A DNA stretch of 28,814 nt, from positions 1-28,814 of the forward strand of contig CAYLMM010000036.1 of NCBI GenBank assembly GCA_964384825.1, in the 5' to 3' direction. A model generated the notes under the pieces. The model saw nothing but the letters and a program-made list of their open reading frames with translations. It was not told the DNA's origin and did no database searches. Position 1 is the stretch's first letter, and each line of letters starts with the position of its first letter. This document shows positions 7,931-14,889 of the stretch, piece by piece. The translations under genes and the position numbers were made by a program. Origin of the DNA: CAYLMM01 sp964384825 (GTDB lineage Bacteria > Krumholzibacteriota > Krumholzibacteriia > LZORAL124-64-63).

Positions 7931-9760
7931 GTGCCCCGCCGTGATCGACAAGCGCGCCCCGCCGCCGGCTTCCTGCCCCAGTCCCGCGCCGAGATGCGGG
8001 CCCGCGGCTGGGACCGCTGCGACATCGTCCTGATCACCGGCGACGCCTACGTCGACCATCCGTCCTACGGGGCGGCTCTGATCGCGCGGCTGCTGGAGAA
8101 CCGCGGCTGGCGCGTGGGGATCATCGCGCAGCCCGACTGGCGCGGCGTCGACGACTTCCGGGCCCTGGGCGAACCGCGGCTGTTCTTCGGCATCACCGGC
8201 GGCAACGTCGATTCGATGGTCGCCAACTTCACTTCCGGCCACAAGCGCCGGCGCCGCGACGACTATTCGCCCGGAGGGAAGGCCGGCCTGCGGCCCGACC
8301 GCGCGACGATCGTCTACGCCAACCGGGCCCGCGAGGCCTTCCCGGACGCGGCGATCGTGCTCGGCGGGCTCGAGGCCAGCCTGCGCCGCCTGGCCCACTA
8401 CGACTACTGGCGGGACAAGGTGCGGCGCTCGGTGCTGCTCGATTCGCGCGCCGACATCCTGGTCTACGGGATGGGGGAGAGGCCGATCGTGGAGATCGCC
8501 CGCAGGCTCGACGCGGGCGAGGATCCCGGCGCGCTGGACGGCATCCGAGGCACCGCGGTGGTCCGCGGCCGCGACGCCCTGCCCGGCGACCCGGTCCGGC
8601 TGCCTTCGTACGAACGGGCCGCCGCCGATCCCGGCAGCTACGCCGAGGCCTTCAAGCTGGCCTACGGCGAGATGGATCCCTCGCGGGCGCGGCCGGTGGT
8701 CCAGGCCCACGGCGACCGCTTCGTGGTGCAGAATCCGCCGACCCGGCCGCTGGCGACCGCCGAGCTCGACGAGCTGTACGCCTTCCCCTACCGGCGCGCG
8801 TGGCATCCGCGCTACGACGCCGCGGGCGGGGTGAAGGCCTTCGAGACGGTGCGCTTCTCGATCACCGCGAACCGCGGCTGCTGCGGGGAGTGCTCCTTCT
8901 GCGCCATCACATTGCACCAGGGGCGGATCGTGCAATCGCGCAGCGAGGAATCGATCCTGGCCGAGGCCCGGACGATCGCCGCGCGGCCCGAATTCCGCGG
9001 CACCATCACCGACATCGGCGGCCCGACGGCCAACCTCTACGCCGCCGAATGCAAGCGCTGGGACAAGGAGTCGTTCTGCAACAACCGCAGCTGCCTGACG
9101 CCCGACCGGTGCCCCGCGCTGAAGCTGGGCTACGAGCGCAGCATCCGCCTGTACCGCAAGGTGCAGGAACTGCCGGGGGTCAAACATGTCTTCATCGGCA
9201 GCGGATTGCGGCACGATCTGCTGGCCGACGCCGCCGCCGGACCTTACCTCGACCAGATCTGCGGCAACCAGGTCAGCGGCATCCTGAAGGTGGCCCCGGA
9301 GCATCGCAGCGCCCCGGTGCTGGACCTGATGCGCAAGCCGCGCTTCGACGTGTACGAGGAGTTCGTCGATCGTTTCCGGCAAGCCGCGAAGAGGCGGGGC
9401 AAGCCGATCTTCATCGTCAACTACTGGATCTCGGCCCACCCCGGCGCCACGCTGGAGCGCACCCTGGAACTGGCCCTCTACCTGGCCGAGCATCGCATCC
9501 GCCCGGAGCAGGTGCAGGATTTCATGCCCTCGCCGATGACCCCCGCCACGTGCATGTACCACACCGGCCGCGATCCCTTCACCGGCCGCAAGGTGCACGT
9601 TCCCCGTTCCGACCACGAGCGTCGGCTGCACCGGGCCCTGATCCAGTACGATCAGCCGCGGAATCGGAAGCTGCTCCGTGAAGCGCTGAGCGAGCTCGGC
9701 AGGCTGGAGTTGATGCCGGTGTTCGAGAGGGCTGCGAGGGGGAGGGCGAAGAGGGGCTGA
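7931..9760 (+). CDS. ygiQ: YgiQ family radical SAM protein
   Basis: The protein has 609 residues. The start is the GTG at 7931 with GGGAG 5 nt upstream; this puts the family's FLPQSRAEM and the ITGDAYVDHPSYGAA block at the N-terminus. Upstream in-frame starts would add a low-complexity extension. The radical SAM cysteines are C317-x3-C321-x2-C324 in CCGECSFC. A cysteine-rich insert (NNRSCLTPDRCP) follows, as in other YgiQ proteins. The N-terminal region is B12-binding-like in fold, and the C-terminus is the YgiQ-specific domain with FMPSPMTPAT. The biochemical reaction of YgiQ is not known. The basic tail (RAARGRAKRG) ends at TGA, directly before the first palindrome, whose decayed outer arm reaches back over this stop codon. 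Confidence 0.92.
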   Translation: MPRRDRQARPAAGFLPQSRAEMRARGWDRCDIVLITGDAYVDHPSYGAALIARLLENRGWRVGIIAQPDWRGVDDFRALGEPRLFFGITGGNVDSMVANFTSGHKRRRRDDYSPGGKAGLRPDRATIVYANRAREAFPDAAIVLGGLEASLRRLAHYDYWRDKVRRSVLLDSRADILVYGMGERPIVEIARRLDAGEDPGALDGIRGTAVVRGRDALPGDPVRLPSYERAAADPGSYAEAFKLAYGEMDPSRARPVVQAHGDRFVVQNPPTRPLATAELDELYAFPYRRAWHPRYDAAGGVKAFETVRFSITANRGCCGECSFCAITLHQGRIVQSRSEESILAEARTIAARPEFRGTITDIGGPTANLYAAECKRWDKESFCNNRSCLTPDRCPALKLGYERSIRLYRKVQELPGVKHVFIGSGLRHDLLADAAAGPYLDQICGNQVSGILKVAPEHRSAPVLDLMRKPRFDVYEEFVDRFRQAAKRRGKPIFIVNYWISAHPGATLERTLELALYLAEHRIRPEQVQDFMPSPMTPATCMYHTGRDPFTGRKVHVPRSDHERRLHRALIQYDQPRNRKLLREALSELGRLELMPVFERAARGRAKRG

Positions 9761-9792
9761 AGAATGGCGGTTGGTTTTTCGCCTGGGCGGGG

Positions 9793-9878
9793 GGGAGCGG
9801 TTCCGACATACACTGTGCTGCGGATGTCCTCGCTTCGCTGCGGATTACCGCAGCACAGTGTATGTCGGAACCGCTCCC
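9793..9878 (+). repeat. Palindrome 1: 31-bp arms, 24-nt constant loop
   Basis: The left arm 9793-9823 and right arm 9848-9878 are perfect reverse complements over 31 bp. The loop 9824-9847 starts ATGTCCTCGCTT, has C at position 13, and ends GCTGCGGATTA. Outside the perfect arms the symmetry continues with mismatches to at least 9759 and 9911: the left side runs back over the ygiQ stop codon (CTGAAGAATGGCGGTTGG), and the right side reads, inverted, CTGAACAATGCCGTTGG. A further match (GAGGGCTGCGAGGGGG against GAGCGCCGCGGGGTGG) suggests the copy extends into the last ygiQ codons. No T-tract follows, so it is not a textbook terminator, although a transcript would fold strongly. Confidence 0.93.
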
Positions 9879-9974
9879 TCTCGACGCGGGGGAAATCCAA
9901 CGGCATTGTTCAGAGACCACCCCGCGGCGCTCCGCATACCAGCCTACGATTATCCCATCGCTCCGAGCCGGCGA

Positions 9975-10060
9975 GCGATCGGCTTATATACACAGACCCC
10001 TCCGGTAATCCGCAGCAAAGCGAGGACATCCGGAGGGGTCTGTGTATATAAGCCGATCGC
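9975..10060 (-). repeat. Palindrome 2: 31-bp arms, same 24-nt loop inverted
   Basis: The left arm 9975-10005 and right arm 10030-10060 are perfect reverse complements over 31 bp. The loop 10006-10029, read on the minus strand, is identical to that of palindrome 1 except for T instead of C at position 13. It begins 6 bp after the stop codon of the minus-strand radical SAM gene. Outside the arms, CTACGATT at 9944-9951 matches the inverse of 10090-10097 inside that gene's last codons. The neighbouring GCATACCAG against GCTTACAAG shows that the left flank is a diverged inverted copy of the gene's 3' end. The arm sequences share little with palindrome 1 beyond ATACAC and the CT-S-CGG next to the loop. 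Confidence 0.93.
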
Positions 10061-10066
10061 CCCCCG

Positions 10067-11014
10067 CTACTCCCGAGCGAAGCGCGAAAAATCGTAGTTC
10101 TTGTAAGCATTGCACCGAGAGCAGAGGTGGATCAGATCCCGCCGCCCGTCGTCCAGGATCCCCCGCAGCTGCCGCGCGATGTAACCATCCCAGATCTCGG
10201 GCACCGACTGCCGCAGCACGTCGCCGATCACGGCTTTCTGGTGCACGTCCCAGCAGCAGATGGTGGCCTTGCCGTCGGCGTAGAAGAACATCTCGTCCAG
10301 AACCTTCAGGCAGGGCTTGAGCACGACGTCGGAAGCCTTCTGTCCGGTCCAGGGCCATTCGTAGAGTTCGGTGATGATCACCTCGGAGCAGCGCGGACCC
10401 CAGTAGGCCTTGTAGGCGTCGATCTCGTGTTCGTTCTCGGGCACGCGGATCATCCGGATCTCGGTGAAGCAGTCGTCGCGGTGGCCGCCCTCGTCCCACA
10501 TCTCGAGGAAGCGGGTGACGCGGCTCTTGACCTTGTCGTAGTCCAGCCCGACGCGCGAGGGTCCGTAGGTCTCCTTGCTGAAGCCGTCGATCGAGAACCG
10601 CATGATGTCGACGCCCGCGTCGAGCAGGGCGCGGCCGACCTCTTCGGTCAGCAGCTCGCCGTTGCTGTTGTACTCGACCTTGGCGGTGGGGTCGTTCCGC
10701 TTGATGTAGCGGCAGATCTCGACCTGGCGCTTGTCGACGAAGGGCTCGTTGGTCAGGAACGGCCGGTAGACGATGCCCATGCCGCGGGTGTCGTCGACGA
10801 TCTTCTTCCAGGTCTCGTCGGGCATGCGCGGGGGAGTGCGCCGGATCTCGTGCTGGGGGCAGAATTTGCACTTCGCGTTGCAGACGGTGACGGTCTCGAG
10901 CTGGATGTACTTCGGCTTCTCGGCGTAGGGCATCCGCCAGCGCGCGCTGCGGCCGTTGTCGACGGGAGCGGTGAGATTCGAAAGGTCGAGCTGGTCGGCT
11001 GCGTTGGGACGCAT
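10067..11014 (-). CDS. Radical SAM/SPASM domain protein
   Basis: The protein has 315 residues. Two ATGs lie 6 nt apart. GGAGG at 11021-11025 abuts the first and sits at a proper 6-nt distance from the second, so the ATG at 11014 is chosen. The radical SAM motif is C45-x3-C49-x2-C52 in TVCNAKCKFC. A C-terminal SPASM-like cysteine set follows (PCLKVLDEMFF, ICCWD, LCSRCNAY) and would bind an auxiliary cluster. SPASM proteins modify peptides, enzymes or small molecules. No precursor peptide or partner enzyme lies nearby, so the substrate is unknown. The last codons (AYKNYDFSRFARE) are the part duplicated in inverted form beyond palindrome 2. Confidence 0.88.
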   Translation of the reverse strand: MRPNAADQLDLSNLTAPVDNGRSARWRMPYAEKPKYIQLETVTVCNAKCKFCPQHEIRRTPPRMPDETWKKIVDDTRGMGIVYRPFLTNEPFVDKRQVEICRYIKRNDPTAKVEYNSNGELLTEEVGRALLDAGVDIMRFSIDGFSKETYGPSRVGLDYDKVKSRVTRFLEMWDEGGHRDDCFTEIRMIRVPENEHEIDAYKAYWGPRCSEVIITELYEWPWTGQKASDVVLKPCLKVLDEMFFYADGKATICCWDVHQKAVIGDVLRQSVPEIWDGYIARQLRGILDDGRRDLIHLCSRCNAYKNYDFSRFARE

Positions 11015-11030
11015 GGTCATCCTCCGTGTC

Positions 11031-11064
11031 CGAAAAAGCGAAACGGCCGGACAGGGCCGGCCGT
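11031..11064 (-). terminator. Intrinsic terminator of the waaA operon
   Basis: An 8-bp perfect stem pairs 11043-11050 with 11057-11064 (ACGGCCGG/CCGGCCGT) around 6 nt. On the minus strand it is followed by TTTCGCTTTTTC. It lies 25 bp past the waaA stop and just before the next minus-strand gene, separating the two transcription units. Confidence 0.7.
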
Positions 11065-11088
11065 GGTCGGGACGTCACGAGTTGAAAA

Positions 11089-12393
11089 CTATAAACAGGA
11101 CCGTAGCAGGGCCATACTTTTTTCCGTCGCGCCCCGCTGCTCGAGCACGATCGCCCGGGCCTTAGCGCCGACTTCGGCCAGCCGGCCGGGATCCGCGAGC
11201 AGGGAAGAGGCGTGGGCCAGGGCCTCGGCGGGCAGGCGCAGCACCGCCGCCGCGCCGCGCTCGACCATCGTCTCGGCCTCGGTCGCGTTCTGGATCACGG
11301 GCCCGAACATCACCGGCATCGCGGCCACCGCGGGCTCCATCGTGTTGTGCACGCCGGTGGTGAAGCTGCCGCCGACGTAGGCAAGGTCGCCGGCGCGGTA
11401 GATTTCGGCCAGCACGCCGATGCTGTCGACCAGCACGCAACGGGCGGTTCCTGCGTCGTCCGGTCCGGCGGCCGCGGGGTCGGCGGCCAGGAATTCCGAA
11501 AGGCGGATCGAGGGCACCGCGAGGCGCTCCAGCTCGGCTTCGAGGGTCCGCAGGCGCTCGGGTTCGGGCTCGTGCGGCGTGAGCACGACGTTCAGGTCGG
11601 GGAAGCGCCTCAGCAGTTCGGGCAGGATCGGCAGCCACAGCTTCTCGTCCGGCGGCCAGGTGCTGCCCAGCACCAGCCGGCGGTCGCCCCAGGCGCGCAG
11701 GCGCCGGGCCGTCTCGCCGTCGACCGCCTCCTCGTAGCGCAGGATCACCTGTTCGGCGCGGGTGTCGCCGGCGATCTCGACCGGTGCGGTCACGCCCAGG
11801 CCTTCGACGAAGCGGCGGCGATCGTCCTCGGTGCAGACGCCCAGGGCCGTGAAGCGGCTGAAAAGGTCGCCGAAGACGTCGCGCAGGATCGGCCGCAACC
11901 GGTAGGAACGCGGTTGCAGCGTGCCCGCGAGCAGCACCACCGGCACTCCGGCCCGTTCGGCGGCCAGCACCTGGTTGGGCCAGCAGTCGAACTTCACGAA
12001 GACCAGGGCCCGCGGCCGCCAGGCGGCGATCAGCTCGGCCATGGCGTCGGGGCGGTCGAAGGGCAGGTAGTCGTGCAGGTCGGCCACCGGACGCTTGAGG
12101 GCGTAGTTGTACCCCGAGGGGGAGAAGTGGGTCACCGCGATCGGGCCGATCCCCTCGGCGCGCAGGGCCGCGATGACCGGCCGCGCCTGCTCGTATTCGC
12201 CGACCGAGGCGACATGGAACCAGATGCATCCCTGCAGATCCGGCCCGGCCTTCTTCAACCGGCCGGCCAGGCCGCGGCGGCCCTCCAGCCCCTCGCGCAT
12301 CTTGGACGAGATCCCGCCGGCCAGCGGCAGCAGATCGACGATCAGCGGCGCGACGAGGCGATAGAAGCGGAGCAGGGGATGCAGGTTCTTCAT
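11089..12393 (-). CDS. waaA: 3-deoxy-D-manno-octulosonic acid (Kdo) transferase WaaA
   Basis: The protein has 434 residues. It transfers Kdo from CMP-Kdo to lipid A precursor on the inner face of the inner membrane. An N-terminal hydrophobic segment (about residues 8-28) anchors it. The acceptor-domain motif HVASVGEYEQARPV places the catalytic-base candidate at Glu66. The donor domain shows LVLGSTWPPDE, TPHEPE and the YVGGSFTTGVHNTMEPA signature of GT30 enzymes. Length matches the family (about 420-430). The ATG at 12393 has AGAGGAAG upstream. It lies 10 bp after the glycosyltransferase gene, in the same operon. Whether it adds one Kdo or several cannot be told from sequence. Confidence 0.95.
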   Translation of the reverse strand: MKNLHPLLRFYRLVAPLIVDLLPLAGGISSKMREGLEGRRGLAGRLKKAGPDLQGCIWFHVASVGEYEQARPVIAALRAEGIGPIAVTHFSPSGYNYALKRPVADLHDYLPFDRPDAMAELIAAWRPRALVFVKFDCWPNQVLAAERAGVPVVLLAGTLQPRSYRLRPILRDVFGDLFSRFTALGVCTEDDRRRFVEGLGVTAPVEIAGDTRAEQVILRYEEAVDGETARRLRAWGDRRLVLGSTWPPDEKLWLPILPELLRRFPDLNVVLTPHEPEPERLRTLEAELERLAVPSIRLSEFLAADPAAAGPDDAGTARCVLVDSIGVLAEIYRAGDLAYVGGSFTTGVHNTMEPAVAAMPVMFGPVIQNATEAETMVERGAAAVLRLPAEALAHASSLLADPGRLAEVGAKARAIVLEQRGATEKSMALLRSCL

Positions 12394-12403
12394 CGTCTTC
12401 CTC

Positions 12404-13483
12404 TCAGGGCGCAGGCGCGAAACCGGGCAGGATGTCCGCCAGGACCGCGCCGGAATCGATGGCGGTCAGGCAGGCCAGATCGCCGCGGTGGCAGGCCCGT
12501 TTCCCGTTGCGCGAGCAGGGCCGGCAGGGCAGTTCGGCCTCCAGCACCCGGCTCGTCGGCAGCAGCGGGAAGTAGCCGAAGGCCCGGACGGTGGGGCCGA
12601 ACAGGGCGGTCACCGGCGTGCCTGCTGCCTCGGCCAGATGCAGCATCCCGCTGTCGTTGGTGACCACGCGCGAGCAGCCGGCCAGCGCCGAGGCGACCTC
12701 GGGCAGGGAGCGTTCACGGATGATCTCGATCCCGGGGGACGCTTCGGCGGCGCGGGCCAGCGGACCGTCGTCGAACCAGGTCTCGCGAGGTCCCAGGAAG
12801 ATCCGCACCGGGGCGGAGGTCCGGTCCCGGAATCCGTTCAGCAGATCGGCCCAGCGCGATTCGGGCCAGCGCTTGGTTTCCCACTGGGCGCCGGGGGCCA
12901 GGCCCAGGCGCGGGATTCCGTCCTGCGGGCGCAGCCGGGCCAGCGGGGCGGGGCCGCGATCGGCCAGCAGCCGGGCTCCTGGGGCCTCGACGGCGCCGCC
13001 GGGCGCGGCGGCGGCCAGCGCGTCGAAGCGGTCGATCATCCTCCGGGTCAGCGGCCCGGATGCGGGCGCGCCGCGGAAAGGCCCGGAGCCGCGTCCGCGC
13101 AGGCGCTGCTCCAGCAGCAGGCGCAGCCGCGCGGCGGTGTCCTTGGCCAGCTTGGCGTCGGGCCGGCGGCCGAGCCTGCGGGTCAGCAGCAGGCTGCGCA
13201 GCACGGAGTGGGCGTCGATCACCGCGTCGAAGGGGCGCCTCTCGCTCAGGCGCACGGCCACCGCGTCGATGGCGGCGCGGCCCTGGCCGTCCAGGGGCTC
13301 GACGCGCGCGACGCCCCGCATCCTTTCGGCCAGGGGCGCGAAGCTCTTCTTGGTCACCAGGACGATCTCGAGGTCGGGGCGGGCGTCGGCCAGGCCGGCG
13401 AGGAACCAGCCGCAGATGCAGAGATCGCCCAGGGAACCGAACCGGATGACGAGGGTCCGCTGCAAGGCGCTCCTTCGAGACAT
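12404..13483 (-). CDS. Glycosyltransferase family 9 (heptosyltransferase-like)
   Basis: The protein has 359 residues. The N-terminal LVIRFGSLGDLC, the central GLAPGAQWETKRWPESRW and the C-terminal TNDSGMLHLAEAAGTPVTALFGPT are typical of ADP-heptose:LPS heptosyltransferases. The cysteine cluster CRPCSRNGKRACHRGDLACL is also seen in the family. It most likely extends the LPS inner core on Kdo, but the sugar cannot be deduced. The ATG at 13483 has no ribosome site; a TTG at 13465 follows AAGGAG at a 4-nt spacing and would give a 353-residue protein starting right before the beta strand, so it is a real alternative. First gene of the operon with waaA. Confidence 0.9.
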   Translation of the reverse strand: MSRRSALQRTLVIRFGSLGDLCICGWFLAGLADARPDLEIVLVTKKSFAPLAERMRGVARVEPLDGQGRAAIDAVAVRLSERRPFDAVIDAHSVLRSLLLTRRLGRRPDAKLAKDTAARLRLLLEQRLRGRGSGPFRGAPASGPLTRRMIDRFDALAAAAPGGAVEAPGARLLADRGPAPLARLRPQDGIPRLGLAPGAQWETKRWPESRWADLLNGFRDRTSAPVRIFLGPRETWFDDGPLARAAEASPGIEIIRERSLPEVASALAGCSRVVTNDSGMLHLAEAAGTPVTALFGPTVRAFGYFPLLPTSRVLEAELPCRPCSRNGKRACHRGDLACLTAIDSGAVLADILPGFAPAP

Positions 13484-13537
13484 GGGGATCGGGGCCGCGG
13501 GCCGCGCCGGCGGGCGCGTCGTTTCCGCGGCGAGGGG

Positions 13538-13566
13538 ATCTTAGTGAGGCCCTTGCAGGGTGTCAA
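13538..13566 (-). promoter_or_regulatory. Promoter of the GT9-waaA operon
   Basis: Read on the minus strand, TTGACA (13561-13566) and TAAGAT (13538-13543) are 17 bp apart. The start would be near 13531, leaving about 48 nt before the ATG at 13483. Its -35 region overlaps the divergent promoter. Confidence 0.6.
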
Positions 13567-13581
13567 GGAACCGGCTATGCT
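13553..13581 (+). promoter_or_regulatory. Candidate promoter of the CNNM pair
   Basis: TTGCAG at 13553-13558 and TATGCT at 13576-13581 are 17 bp apart, about 60 bp upstream of the GTG at 13642. It is interleaved with the stronger divergent promoter, so one polymerase would exclude the other. Confidence 0.4.
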
Positions 13582-13641
13582 CCCACCGCGGCCCGCCGTT
13601 GTCCGCAGTGGACCGGCGGCACCCCGCGGAGGCGCCCCCCG

Positions 13642-14889
13642 GTGGAATTCATCCTCTTGATAGTCCTTTTGCTGCTCTCGGCCTTCTTCTCCGGGTCGGA
13701 GACGGCCTTGTTCTCGCTCGGCGCCGGAGAGCGGGCCGCCCTGGCCGACGATCCGCGGCGCTCGGGCCGCAAGGTGGCCGCGCTGCTCGCCGATTCCCCG
13801 CGCCTGCTGTCGGCCCTGCTGATCGGCAACCTGATGATCAACACCCTGGCCAGCGTGGTCGCGACCTCGCTGCTGGTCCGGCGGATGGGACCGGGCGGGC
13901 TGGCGGTCGCGGTGCCGGCGATGACCGTCCTGCTGCTGCTGCTCGGCGAGATCACGCCCAAGCTGACCGCCCTGCGGTTCCGGGTGGGGTTCAGCCTGCG
14001 GGCCCGGCCGGCGATCGCGGTCTGGGTGCTGGTGATCAAGCCGGTGCTCGACCTGCTGACCGCCGCCGCCGAGCGCCTGCTCGGGATGCTGCCCATGGAA
14101 CGCACCGGCAGCCGGCCGCTCGAGGGCGAGGAGCTGGCCACCGCCGCCGAGCTGGCGGTCTCCGACGGGGTCCTGTCCGAGACCGAGGGGCGGTTCCTGG
14201 CCCGGCTGCTGCGGCTGCAGAACATCGAGGTGCGCGAGGTGATGACCCCGCGGCCCGACGTGATCGGCCTGAACGCCGCCGACGATACCGCGACCGCCAT
14301 GGCCGTCGCCCGCGAGGCCGGCTACAACCGCTATCCGGTCTTCGTCGGCGACGCCGCCCAGCCCGAGGGCTTCCTGCATCTGAAGGATCTGCTGGCCCGC
14401 TCCGATCCCGAGGCCTCGCTGGCCGAGAACCTGCGCCCGCCGCTGTTCGTTCCCGAGAGCAAGCCGGTGCGCAGCCTGCTGGCCGAACTGCGGGTCGGCG
14501 GCTCGCACATGGCGTTCGTGGTCGACGAGCACGGCGATTTCAGCGGACTGGTGACCCTGGAGGATTGCCTCGAGACGCTGACCGGACCCTGGGCCGACGA
14601 ATCGGATACCGAGGGCCCGGATCTGCTGCCGGTCGGCGACGGCGTGTGGGTGGCCGACGGCGGCGCCGACATCCGCCGGGTCAACGAGGTCTGCGGGACC
14701 GATCTGGAAGCCTCGCGCGACTACGTGACCCTCGGCGGTCTGGTGATGGCGGCGCTGGGGCGCATCCCGAGCCGGGGCGACGCCGCGCGCGTCGGCGGCC
14801 TGAGGATCCGCGTGATGCAGATGGACGGCCGGCGGGTCGACCGGGTGCGGATCTCGCGGCTTCCCCGCGACCGGGAGGAGCGGACGTGA
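13642..14889 (+). CDS. CNNM/HlyC-CorC family transporter, full length
   Basis: The protein has 415 residues. The start is the GTG at 13642 with GGAGG 9 nt upstream. The order is a DUF21 (CNNM) membrane domain with about four hydrophobic segments (residues 1-150, including FFSGSETALFS and LGEITPK), a CBS pair (about 200-320, with VMTPRPDVI and GLVTLEDCLETL), and a C-terminal CorC_HlyC domain (about 335-410, with YVTLGGLVMAALGRIP). Members are linked to magnesium and cobalt efflux; the old name haemolysin is misleading. Ends in a 4-nt overlap with a paralogue. Confidence 0.92.
   Translation: MEFILLIVLLLLSAFFSGSETALFSLGAGERAALADDPRRSGRKVAALLADSPRLLSALLIGNLMINTLASVVATSLLVRRMGPGGLAVAVPAMTVLLLLLGEITPKLTALRFRVGFSLRARPAIAVWVLVIKPVLDLLTAAAERLLGMLPMERTGSRPLEGEELATAAELAVSDGVLSETEGRFLARLLRLQNIEVREVMTPRPDVIGLNAADDTATAMAVAREAGYNRYPVFVGDAAQPEGFLHLKDLLARSDPEASLAENLRPPLFVPESKPVRSLLAELRVGGSHMAFVVDEHGDFSGLVTLEDCLETLTGPWADESDTEGPDLLPVGDGVWVADGGADIRRVNEVCGTDLEASRDYVTLGGLVMAALGRIPSRGDAARVGGLRIRVMQMDGRRVDRVRISRLPRDREERT

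Larger units (their letters stand above)
9761..10066. other. Intergenic region built from two constant-loop palindromes
   Basis: This 306-bp gap lies between two converging genes and holds no convincing coding sequence. Short open frames here only read through the palindrome arms. The two palindromes and their decayed outer arms fill essentially the whole gap and meet near 9930-9940. No transposase, integrase or attachment site is visible. Confidence 0.8.

Noticed and set aside
9793..10060. Insertion sequence or CRISPR array
   Set aside because: No transposase or cas gene, no target-site duplication that I can recognise, and the repeats are inverted pairs, not regularly spaced direct repeats.
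9764..10110. Short open frames through the twin palindromes
   Set aside because: They only exist because the arms and loop lack stops in some frames. The translated sequences mirror each other on the two strands, as expected from inverted repeats.
13560..14885. Long plus-strand frame preceding the second CNNM gene
   Set aside because: It overlaps the first CNNM gene out of frame and has no domain; the second gene starts at the GTG at 14886.
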